This document shows, piece after piece, positions 32,269-39,783 of a stretch of DNA of 55,549 nt. Source of the stretch: Syntrophales bacterium (lineage in GTDB: Bacteria; Desulfobacterota; Syntrophia; Syntrophales; UBA4778); NCBI GenBank assembly GCA_028712885.1, contig JAQTPK010000014.1, forward strand, positions 1 to 55,549, written 5' to 3'. The notes under the pieces are model-generated. The model worked only from the letters and a program-made list of their open reading frames with translations. It had not been told where the DNA came from and searched no databases. Each line of letters opens with the position of its first letter. The first letter of the stretch is position 1. The translations under genes and the position numbers were made by a program.

Positions 32269-34932
32269 TCATCCCGGGGACGTCCGTTTTCTGTTCCTGA
32301 TCCATTTATCCAGCTCGACGACGATGACTACCGCGGCGGAGACCGCGAGGATGCGGACCCATTCCGAGATCTCAATCGGCTCGGTCCGAAATACCCACTG
32401 GAAGGCCGGCACATAGAGAACCGCGAGCTGGGCAAAGAAGGCGGCCACCATACTGTAAAACAAAAAGGGGTTGCCGAGCGGGTTCATGCGGAACACGGAT
32501 TGGATTTCCGACCGGCTGTTCCAGGCCTGGAAGAACTGAAAGAAAACCATCGTCGTAACCGCGACCGATCTCGCTTTTTCCAGGGATTCTCCCGCATCCA
32601 GCGCCGTTATAAAATTGTAGAGGATACCCGCCGCTATCAGAACGGAGACGATCGCCGTCCTCTCGATCAATATGCGAGACATGATCGGCTCTTTCGGATC
32701 CCGGGGGGGGCGTTCGATCACTCCTTTTTCGCCCGGCTCGAATGCCAGGGCCACATCCTGAAGCCCGTTGGTGACCAGATTGATCCAGAGAAGCTGGGCG
32801 GGCACATACGGTATGGGCACGCCGAGGATCATCGCCCCGGCAATGGACAGAATTGCGGCAATCCCGGTCGGTATCAGGAAAAAAATCACCTTGCGCAGGT
32901 TGTCGAAAACAATCCTTCCCTCCTTCACGGCGGCGAAGATACCCGCAAAATTATCGTCTGTCAGGACCATATCGGATGCCTCTTTGGCCACATCGGTCCC
33001 CGACTTCCCCATGGCAACCCCGATGTGGGCCGATTTCAGGGCGGGGGCATCGTTCACGCCGTCGCCGGTCATCGCCACGATATGGCCGTGCCTTTTCAAC
33101 TGCTCGGTAATCCTGAGCTTGTGCTGAGGGGAGACCCTGGCGTACACGGATGTCGCGTTTACTTTCTGATACAGGCCCTCATCGCTCATTATTTCCAGTT
33201 CCCGGCCGGTGACGACCTCCGGGTCGGCGACTCCTATCCCCATTTTTCCGGCGATAGCCTTGGCCGTGACGCCATGGTCTCCTGTAATCATAATGACCCG
33301 TATCCCGGCCCGCCTGCATCCTTCCACCGCCTCGATCGCCTCCTGCCGCGGCGGATCGATCATCCCCTGCAATCCTGCAAAAGCAAGTTCCGAGATATCG
33401 TGATGGGAAAGCGAATCCGCCTCCGGCGATGTTTCTTTGCAGGCCATGGCGAGAACCCGAAGCCCCTCGCCCGCCACATCTCTCGCCGCATCAAGAATCT
33501 CTTCCTTCCTGAAGGTGCCGGCGATCGATCCGGAGCACATTTCCAGAACCCTCTCCGGAGCGCCTTTGACAAAGATCAGTTTCTTTCCCTCATGCTCATG
33601 AAGGGTCGCCATGTATCCTCTTTCCGATTCGAAAGGGATGATCGCGATCTGCGGAAAGCGACGCTTCTGCTCTGCGGAGTTCAGACCCGATTTTTCCGCC
33701 GAGACGATCAGCGCCGCTTCCGTCGGGTCTCCGCCGACTTTGTAATCCCCGTCCTCCTTATAAACCTCCGACTCGTTGCATAACAGCCCGATGCGGAGGG
33801 TCTGCAGCATGAGCGGGTATTCCTTAATATTCACATGGATCCCGTCGTGAAGTATCGCCCCGCTCGGCTCATACCCGGTCCCTTCCACCTCGTAGAAAAA
33901 AGACCCGTCGTAAACAAGCTTGACGGTCATTTCATTCCTGGTCAAAGTCCCTGTCTTATCGGAACAGATGACCGTCGTGCTGCCGAGAGTCTCGACCGCA
34001 GGCAGCTTCCGGATGATTGCGTTGTGCCTCGCCATTCTCGCCACGCCGATGGCCATCGCGATCGTCACTACGATGGGCAGTCCTTCGGGTATCGCGGCCA
34101 CCGCGGCGGCAACCGCCACCATGAACATGTCCTTGGCGCTTTCTCCGATGAGCATCCCGATCAGGAACATGAGGGCGGCGGCCCCAAGGACCAGCAATCC
34201 GATCGCCCGGGCGAAGCTGTTGATTTTTTCCTGTATAGGCGCCTTGACGACGCCCACGTCCCTGACCTCATCCGCGATGCGCCCCAGCACGGTTCGCGTG
34301 CCGGTTTCGACGACGACCCCCCTTGCCCTTCCGCTCACGACGATCGTGCCCATGAACCCCATATTGACCTGATCGCCGGGAGTCAGGTGGGCGTCCGGAA
34401 GCGCCTCCGTATGTTTTTCGGCAGGCAGCGATTCGCCCGTCAGCATCGATTCGTCCACTTTCAACTCGGTGCTGCGGAAAAACCTGAGGTCCGCGGGAAT
34501 TCTCATCCCCGATGCGACCAGCACGACGTCCCCCGGGACAAGTTCCTCGCTTCGGATTTCCCTCTCTTTACCGTCCCGCAGGACTCTCGCCCGGGGCACT
34601 ACCATCTTCTTAAGGGACCGGACGCTTTCCTCCGCCTTGAATTCCTGGGTGTAGCCGATGATCGCGTTTAAGATCACGACGGCAAAGATGACTCCCGAAT
34701 CGATATATTCCTGCAGGGCGGTCGTTACCATCCCGGCAACAAGCAGGATATAGATGAGAGGACTCGTGAACTGATGAAGGAGTATTTTCAGACGGCCGAT
34801 CTGCTCCTCTTCGCCCAGTTTGTTCGGGCCGTATCGGACCATCCGCCCGGCCGCCTCGGGGCCGGCGAGGCCATCTTCGGAGCTGCCGATTTTATCGAGT
34901 ACCGCCTGCCGATCGAGTTGATACCACTCCAT
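32269..34932 (-). CDS. P-type cation-transporting ATPase (Ca2+-ATPase-like, P2 class)
   Basis: An 887-residue pump with all P-type landmarks. These are an N-terminal cation-ATPase domain, the actuator TGES loop, PEGLP in M4, the phosphorylated Asp at 325 in SDKTGTLTRNEMTV, a KGAPERVLEMC nucleotide region, MITGDHGVTAKAIA, and TGDGVNDAPALKSAHIGVAM. M6 reads WINLVTNGLQDVALAFEPGE. In SERCA the same place is NLVTDGL, so the usual Ca2+-ligand Asp is Asn, with another Asp three residues later. Ca2+ is likely, but Mn2+, Na+ or H+ cannot be excluded. AAGGAG lies six bases before the start codon. No partner gene is near. Confidence 0.92.
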   Translation of the reverse strand: MEWYQLDRQAVLDKIGSSEDGLAGPEAAGRMVRYGPNKLGEEEQIGRLKILLHQFTSPLIYILLVAGMVTTALQEYIDSGVIFAVVILNAIIGYTQEFKAEESVRSLKKMVVPRARVLRDGKEREIRSEELVPGDVVLVASGMRIPADLRFFRSTELKVDESMLTGESLPAEKHTEALPDAHLTPGDQVNMGFMGTIVVSGRARGVVVETGTRTVLGRIADEVRDVGVVKAPIQEKINSFARAIGLLVLGAAALMFLIGMLIGESAKDMFMVAVAAAVAAIPEGLPIVVTIAMAIGVARMARHNAIIRKLPAVETLGSTTVICSDKTGTLTRNEMTVKLVYDGSFFYEVEGTGYEPSGAILHDGIHVNIKEYPLMLQTLRIGLLCNESEVYKEDGDYKVGGDPTEAALIVSAEKSGLNSAEQKRRFPQIAIIPFESERGYMATLHEHEGKKLIFVKGAPERVLEMCSGSIAGTFRKEEILDAARDVAGEGLRVLAMACKETSPEADSLSHHDISELAFAGLQGMIDPPRQEAIEAVEGCRRAGIRVIMITGDHGVTAKAIAGKMGIGVADPEVVTGRELEIMSDEGLYQKVNATSVYARVSPQHKLRITEQLKRHGHIVAMTGDGVNDAPALKSAHIGVAMGKSGTDVAKEASDMVLTDDNFAGIFAAVKEGRIVFDNLRKVIFFLIPTGIAAILSIAGAMILGVPIPYVPAQLLWINLVTNGLQDVALAFEPGEKGVIERPPRDPKEPIMSRILIERTAIVSVLIAAGILYNFITALDAGESLEKARSVAVTTMVFFQFFQAWNSRSEIQSVFRMNPLGNPFLFYSMVAAFFAQLAVLYVPAFQWVFRTEPIEISEWVRILAVSAAVVIVVELDKWIRNRKRTSPG

Positions 34933-35256
34933 TTTTTCTCCTTAAATATCAGATTTCCTAAATGCGGCGCCCTTGGGATAACCGTGACTGCACCAGAGGC
35001 ATACAGCCGATCTGAAGCCTTATCTGCGTTTCTTTTAGATAATTCCGGTATTCTTTGTCAATCGGTTCATCTGTCCCCATACGGTAGAAATGAAGATAAT
35101 GTATAAAGTTCCCCAAAGCATCCTCAATACGGATGATCCTTATTTAGACGAGTCGTTTGGATGAGGAGCGGCAAGCTGAACGGGGGTTTACCTGCTGATC
35201 GGTTGCGGGATATACAAGCCGTAGATCAAACATGCATTCACCCGGCCCGACCGGGT
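34933..35256. other. Divergent intergenic region with possible leader or small RNA
   Basis: About 320 bases between the ATPase and the pil operon with no convincing gene. A TTGTCA occurs at 35055-35060. A small hairpin (ACCCGG/CCGGGT, 35240-35256) directly precedes a strong terminator. The sequence was compared from memory with the c-di-GMP-I (GEMM) riboswitch, often found before pilus genes in Deltaproteobacteria. The GCAAA and GACGCAAAG cores are missing. Confidence 0.4.
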
Positions 35257-35258
35257 TA

Positions 35259-35293
35259 AAAAAGGAGGCTGCGCAGGAAGCAGCCTCCTTTTT
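35259..35293 (+). terminator. Strong terminator upstream of pilM
   Basis: AAAAAGGAGGCTGC pairs with GCAGCCTCCTTTTT around a seven-base loop. The A and T tracts make it work in either direction. No gene reads into it from the left, so it ends either a short leader RNA or a small RNA, about 140 bases before the likely pilM start. A further hairpin (CGCCGG/CCGGCG) follows immediately. Confidence 0.8.
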
Positions 35294-35432
35294 GCGCCGG
35301 ACACCGGCGTTTTCACGGGGAAATGTTCCCGATGCAACCATAATGGCTGAAGCCAGCGAAAAAGCTTCTGGTTTTCTCAAGTTCAGGCGGGAAAATGTCG
35401 ATATGTTTGTATCCCGTTATGCAGGATTCATT

Positions 35433-36584
35433 ATGAAATGGCCGCTGCTGAAGCTTCCGCCGGGTTTATTGCGGACTGATGGAATTCCAGGCCTGTCCGG
35501 TTTCCGGACACGGTATCCAATCGCGCTTGATCTCTTCGAAGGCGAAATTCAGGCGCTCCAACTCCAAAAGACGGTCAAAGGCCTGGGGGTGAAGGCTATT
35601 TTCCGCTGCGAGGCTGAAGAAGCGGCTGAATCTTCCGGAGCCGGCGGCCCGGCCTGCTGGAAAAGGATCAGGAAGAGCGGCTTTTCGGGACGCAGCGCTG
35701 TCGCCCACGTCCCCGCCCAGGACATTTCCGTCTTTCCGATCCGTTTTCAGATCGAGGGAAGAGAAACTCTTGAAGGAGCGATTGTCAGGGAATCCAGGAG
35801 GCATCTTCCTTTTCAGATCGAGGAAGCCGTCCTGGATTATCCCTGCGTTACGCCCTGCACCAACGGGTCCGAAGCCGCTGAGTCTTACAAGGCCATCGTC
35901 ATTGCCGTTCACCGGGAAAAAATAAAAGAATACCTCGCGGAGATGGAAAAGACCGGCTTTATTGTCGAGGCCCTCGAGTACGGCGTCTGCTCGCTGATCC
36001 GGCTGCATTCGTACCTGCATACAATCGAATCCGAACCGGTCATCCTCTGCCACATCGGCCGAAAGAATTCCATCATAACTGTCGCCAACCGGGAGAGTAT
36101 TCTCGGGCAACGGACGATTTCTTTCGGTTTCGACGCCATTTCGGACAGGATCGCCTCCAATTTCGGACTATCCGGAAACCTGCGGGGCATCGTTTCCCTT
36201 CTGAAGAAGTATGGGCTTGCTTTCGATCAGGAGACAAAAACGGATAGAAAAAAAGAAGGCGAAAATTCCGGAGTATATCGCGCATTCTACCAGGTCATAA
36301 CTCCCCGGGTTGATGAGATGATCCATGAAGTGCATAAACTGGTCAGCTACGTGCGGGCCGAGGGGCAGAATCCTGCGTTCAAGGCGATTTACTTCTACGG
36401 ATACGGCGCGCTGATTAACGGGCTGGAGGCATACGTTGAAAAAAGGATGAATATCCCCGTCAAGAGTTCCGATCCCTTCAGCGGAATCAACCCGGGAAAG
36501 GAAGCGGCGGTTGACGAAATCCCGCAGGGGGCGCCTGTCGCCCTGATGATGGGTCTGGCGCTGAGGAAGGTCCCATGGGTTTGA
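35433..36584 (+). CDS. pilM: Pilus assembly protein PilM (actin-like)
   Basis: A 383-residue protein at the head of a PilMNOPQ-type operon. It has the shape of the actin-like PilM/GspL ATPase: a first strand PIALDLFEGEIQALQL, a middle region with SYKAIVIAVHREKIKEYLAE, VILCHIGRKNSIITVAN, and a late YFYGYGALINGLEAYV. It should sit on the cytoplasmic face and bind the N-terminal tail of PilN. The start is uncertain. ATG at 35433 has AGGA six bases upstream; 35403 and 35343 are alternatives. Anything before 35294 would be translated through a terminator hairpin. It overlaps pilN by ten bases. Confidence 0.8.
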   Translation: MKWPLLKLPPGLLRTDGIPGLSGFRTRYPIALDLFEGEIQALQLQKTVKGLGVKAIFRCEAEEAAESSGAGGPACWKRIRKSGFSGRSAVAHVPAQDISVFPIRFQIEGRETLEGAIVRESRRHLPFQIEEAVLDYPCVTPCTNGSEAAESYKAIVIAVHREKIKEYLAEMEKTGFIVEALEYGVCSLIRLHSYLHTIESEPVILCHIGRKNSIITVANRESILGQRTISFGFDAISDRIASNFGLSGNLRGIVSLLKKYGLAFDQETKTDRKKEGENSGVYRAFYQVITPRVDEMIHEVHKLVSYVRAEGQNPAFKAIYFYGYGALINGLEAYVEKRMNIPVKSSDPFSGINPGKEAAVDEIPQGAPVALMMGLALRKVPWV

Positions 36585-37159
36585 GAGACGTCAACCTGAT
36601 TGCGGAGGATGAGATATCCACCCGGCACGCCGTGCGGCATGTAGTATTCTGGACCTGCGGTCTGATTGTTATAACTTCCCTCCTCGGCGCCTTCTACCTG
36701 GCGTATGGCCAGGCGCTGAAAGCTCAGCGGCGGGCGATAGCGGAAAACAGCGACAAACCCGGCCTCCTCCAGGCAAGGATCGCGCAGATCCAGGCCGTCC
36801 GGGCGGAGATCGACAGGATCGGCCTGCAGCAATCGGCCCTGGAATCGGCCGTCCGGAATAAACGCCCCTATTCGCTGCTGGTGGAAAGGCTCGCGGGCGC
36901 AATGAACGACAGGACATGGCTCGCGCAGCTGGCGATTGAATCCGCCCGGGCGCCCGACGCGGAAGCCGCGATAAGGGTTTCGGGATTTTCCTTCACCAAC
37001 AGCGACCTGGGCGATTTTCTCCACCGGCTTTCCTCCGACCCGCTTTTCCGAAGGGTAGAGCTGAGGCTCTCTTCAGAGGGGGCCGCAGCGGGGGATTCGC
37101 GGGCGTTCCCGGCCGGCAGGTTCGTCCAGTTCCAGCTCGAGGGCAGGATATCAAAATGA
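36575..37159 (+). CDS. pilN: Pilus assembly protein PilN
   Basis: A 194-residue inner-membrane protein. It has a short cytoplasmic tail with the PilM-binding signature (LRDVNLIAEDE), one membrane helix (VVFWTCGLIVITSLLGAFYL, about 25-45), a periplasmic coiled coil (50-95) and a ferredoxin-like domain (about 100-190; WLAQLAIES, IRVSGFSFTNSDLGDFLHRL). It links PilM to PilO in the alignment subcomplex. It overlaps both pilM and pilO, so translation is coupled. Confidence 0.88.
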   Translation: MGLRDVNLIAEDEISTRHAVRHVVFWTCGLIVITSLLGAFYLAYGQALKAQRRAIAENSDKPGLLQARIAQIQAVRAEIDRIGLQQSALESAVRNKRPYSLLVERLAGAMNDRTWLAQLAIESARAPDAEAAIRVSGFSFTNSDLGDFLHRLSSDPLFRRVELRLSSEGAAAGDSRAFPAGRFVQFQLEGRISK

Positions 37160-37689
37160 AGCTTACCATGAAAAAAATAGATAGCGCCTGCATCGTCGCC
37201 ATCCTGGCCGTATCGCTGTCTTTCGGGTTTTTTCTCGCGCAGAAAGCCTTTCAGGAAAGGCGCGCGGTACGAACGGCCGATGAGGCCATGCAGAATACTC
37301 TCAGGCAATTGAGGGAGGCGGAAGCGGATCTGCAGCGCCTCCATCTCGGCCTCGGGGGGAAAAAACGGGAACTCGCCAGGCTTAACGAAAGGATCCCCGA
37401 AACGGTCGAAATGGGGCCGTTCCTGAAACAGGTTGACGGAATGATCCGCAGCCGCAACGTCTCCCTGCAGGGGCTCCAGCCGTCGTCACAGACGAAGGAG
37501 AATTATTTTTCAAAGATGCAGGTCCGCCTGCTGCTGAAGGGGCCGTTTCAAAACATCTATTCCCTGCTGCACGACCTGGACAAGATGGACCGGCTGGTGA
37601 AAACGGAAAAATTGACCATGACGAGGTCGGTTTCGGACAGGGCCTGCCAGGCGGATCTGGTGCTGGCCATTTATGCGCAAAAGGGCTGA
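37156..37689 (+). CDS. pilO: Pilus assembly protein PilO
   Basis: A 177-residue protein with one N-terminal membrane helix (ACIVAILAVSLSFGFFLAQK), a coiled coil (about 40-85) and a periplasmic PilO-type domain. The domain contains RIPETVEMGPFLKQVDGMIR and LLLKGPFQNIYSLLHDLDKM. PilO pairs with PilN in the periplasm. Its ATG overlaps the pilN stop (ATGA). Length and order match the usual type IV pilus alignment complex. Confidence 0.9.
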   Translation: MKLTMKKIDSACIVAILAVSLSFGFFLAQKAFQERRAVRTADEAMQNTLRQLREAEADLQRLHLGLGGKKRELARLNERIPETVEMGPFLKQVDGMIRSRNVSLQGLQPSSQTKENYFSKMQVRLLLKGPFQNIYSLLHDLDKMDRLVKTEKLTMTRSVSDRACQADLVLAIYAQKG

Positions 37690-37697
37690 GGACTCAC

Positions 37698-38198
37698 GTG
37701 GCGGGCTTTGGAAAAATAAGCGAGCGCACCAAGATAGCGGCGGTTGTCGGGCTCTCTCTGGTCCTGCTCGGGACGGCGTATTTCCGTTTTTTCCATAAGA
37801 GCGACCTCTTCCCGGGGAAAACCGGACCGGCGTCCGCGGCCGTGCCGGTTGCGGCGAAGACGGCGGCGCCGGCTGCCGCTCCCCCGGCGGGTTCCGCCTG
37901 GCCGGAAAACGCGGTTTCGCCGGCGTCGATCAGGGACATTTTTTCTCCGCTGTCGAGGTCTTCGGAACGGAAAGAGGCGGGAAGCGCGGAGCCCGGGCCC
38001 GGCCCGGTCGCGTCCTGGAAACTGAAGGGGACTATTCTGGGCGGCGGCCCGCCCATAGCAGTAATAAATGAAAAGTTTCTCCGCGAAGGAGAGAACATCG
38101 GCGATTACCGGATAGTGCGGATCAAAAAGAATGAAGTCATCCTGAAGTCGGGGCAAGAGCAGATCGTATTAGAGGTTTTGCCAAATGCTGAAAAATAA
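37698..38198 (+). CDS. pilP: PilP/GspC-type periplasmic linker protein
   Basis: A 166-residue protein starting at a GTG with GAGGA upstream. It has one membrane helix (about 12-30), an Ala/Pro-rich periplasmic linker (40-70) and a small beta domain at the C-terminus: WKLKGTILGGGPPIAVINEK, IGDYRIVRIKKNEVIL. This is the homology-region fold shared by PilP and GspC that touches the secretin N0 domain. PilP is usually a lipoprotein; here a transmembrane helix is used instead, as in GspC. It overlaps the secretin gene by 14 bases. Confidence 0.82.
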   Translation: MAGFGKISERTKIAAVVGLSLVLLGTAYFRFFHKSDLFPGKTGPASAAVPVAAKTAAPAAAPPAGSAWPENAVSPASIRDIFSPLSRSSERKEAGSAEPGPGPVASWKLKGTILGGGPPIAVINEKFLREGENIGDYRIVRIKKNEVILKSGQEQIVLEVLPNAEK

Positions 38199-39603
38199 GC
38201 TCCTTCTCCTTCTATTCGTCCTGTCGGCCGTGATTTCGGTCGAATTGCGATACGCCGGCCCCGCGGGAGCCCAGGCTGCTCCTCCGGAAAAGCAGGTTCA
38301 GCAGGCTCCGAAGCCGCAGCCGAGCCGGGAGGCGGAGCGCGCCCCCGACACATCCGCCATTATGGCGCGGATGCCGCAGTCCGGGCTTCTGAGCGTAAGC
38401 TTCTACCAGTGCGAGATCCGCGAGCTTCTCCTTGCGCTTGCCATCAAGCGGGGCCTGAACGTCATCATGGACCAGGACGTGTCGGGAAAGGTCTCCGTGC
38501 ATCTGAACCACGTCAGCGTCGAGCAGGCGCTCGATTCCCTGACCGCGGCCGGCGGGCTGGGCTATTCAAAACGGGGGGACGTCTATTACATCCACAAGCT
38601 GAAAAGTCCGAAAGACCCCCAATCGGACCGCCTGCAGGTGCGCATCTTTAATCTGAAATTCATTACGATCGACAAGGTCCAGGACGTCATCGGCGCCCTT
38701 CCGGGAATGCGGATGATCAAGATACACGAGCCTTCAAAAACGATCATTGTGGAAGACACGCCCGAAAATATCGCCAGGGTCGAAGCCCTGGTGAAGTACT
38801 GGGACGTGAAACCGAAGCAGGTCATGATCGAGGCGAAAATCCTCGAAATTTCCCTGACGGACGACATGAGCCTCGGCGTGGACTGGCAAAAGACAATCGG
38901 GGACGTCACCTTCGGCACGTCCGGCTTTGCCACCGGCACCAAGGGGCTGGTCACCAACGTCCTGAGCGGCGCGACCAACAGCCGGTTTACGGCCGCGCTG
39001 CGCGCGCTCCAGACGAAGACGAGAGTCAACACCATCTCGACACCGAAAATTCTCGCCGTTCACGGCAAAGCGGCGCGCGTGCAGGTGGGGGGCAAGCAGG
39101 GATACAAAGTTACAACCAGCAATCTCGGCGTTACCACAGAAACTATCCAGTTCCTGGATACGGGGACGATACTTGATATCACGCCTTTCATAGACGACAA
39201 GGAGCACATCCTTTTGACCGTTCAGCCGAGCATCAATTCCGTAACCTTTGACGACCAGAAGAACCCGGTCGTAAGGTCCACGACGGTCAACACCTCCCTT
39301 ATCGCCAGGAGCGGGGAGACGATTTTTATCGGAGGGCTGATCGAGGACAGAAGTTCGGGCACGCTGGAGGGCGTCCCGATTCTCAGCAAGATTCCCCTGA
39401 TCGGGTTCCTGTTTGGCGGGCGTTCGCGGACAATCGGGAAATCCGAGCTCGTTGTCCTGATCACGCCACAGATCCTCGAGCAGGAGATCCGGCGGGAATC
39501 CGGCGAAGCGGCGGAAAGGGTAAAGGAAAAGCACGAGCAGGAACCGCCGAAGCACCTGGGCAGCGATTTTATAGAGTTCCTGTCGCCGGACGAGTTTCCG
39601 TAA
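38185..39603 (+). CDS. pilQ: Outer-membrane secretin PilQ/GspD family
   Basis: A 472-residue secretin, shorter than typical PilQ or GspD (600-800). After the signal peptide and a Pro/Gln linker come an N0/STN-type domain (about 70-140; SFYQCEIRELLLALAIKRGL) and one N1-type domain (FNLKFITIDKVQDVIGALPG, IIVEDTPENIARVEALV). The beta-barrel secretin domain follows (about 225-440; KVTTSNLGVTTE, GTILDITPFIDDKEHILLTV, FIGGLIEDRSSGTLEGVPIL, IPLIGFLFGG). The reduced number of N domains is like MshL. It forms the ring through which the pilus or substrate leaves. Last gene of the plus-strand operon. Confidence 0.92.
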   Translation: MLKNKLLLLLFVLSAVISVELRYAGPAGAQAAPPEKQVQQAPKPQPSREAERAPDTSAIMARMPQSGLLSVSFYQCEIRELLLALAIKRGLNVIMDQDVSGKVSVHLNHVSVEQALDSLTAAGGLGYSKRGDVYYIHKLKSPKDPQSDRLQVRIFNLKFITIDKVQDVIGALPGMRMIKIHEPSKTIIVEDTPENIARVEALVKYWDVKPKQVMIEAKILEISLTDDMSLGVDWQKTIGDVTFGTSGFATGTKGLVTNVLSGATNSRFTAALRALQTKTRVNTISTPKILAVHGKAARVQVGGKQGYKVTTSNLGVTTETIQFLDTGTILDITPFIDDKEHILLTVQPSINSVTFDDQKNPVVRSTTVNTSLIARSGETIFIGGLIEDRSSGTLEGVPILSKIPLIGFLFGGRSRTIGKSELVVLITPQILEQEIRRESGEAAERVKEKHEQEPPKHLGSDFIEFLSPDEFP

Positions 39604-39783
39604 AACAGGCATTAGACTTTGGGCGTCAGACATTGGGAATCGCGGGAAAGGCGCGAAACGCTGGGACGAATATCTCTACACTTCCGATCTTTCTCGGGTA
39701 TGCACCTGGTATGCTATTATAACTTAACTGTCTGATGTTTTAAAATCCAACGTCCAGCGTCTAAAGCCTGACGTCTAAGGCTA
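39604..39783. repeat. Convergent intergenic region with inverted heptamer arrays
   Basis: The left side holds five units with an exact 7-base step from 39608: GGCATTA, GACTTTG, GGCGTCA, GACATTG, GGAATCG. The right side (39741-39776) holds related units on the opposite strand: GACGTCA, GGCTTTA, GACGCTG, GACGTTG, GATTTTA. The two arrays could pair in RNA from either strand, so they may serve as a bidirectional terminator between the convergent pil operons. Confidence 0.7.

Noticed and set aside
35060-35256. c-di-GMP-I (GEMM) riboswitch before pilM
   Set aside because: The conserved GCAAA and GACGCAAAG cores could not be found on either strand, although the position and terminator would fit.
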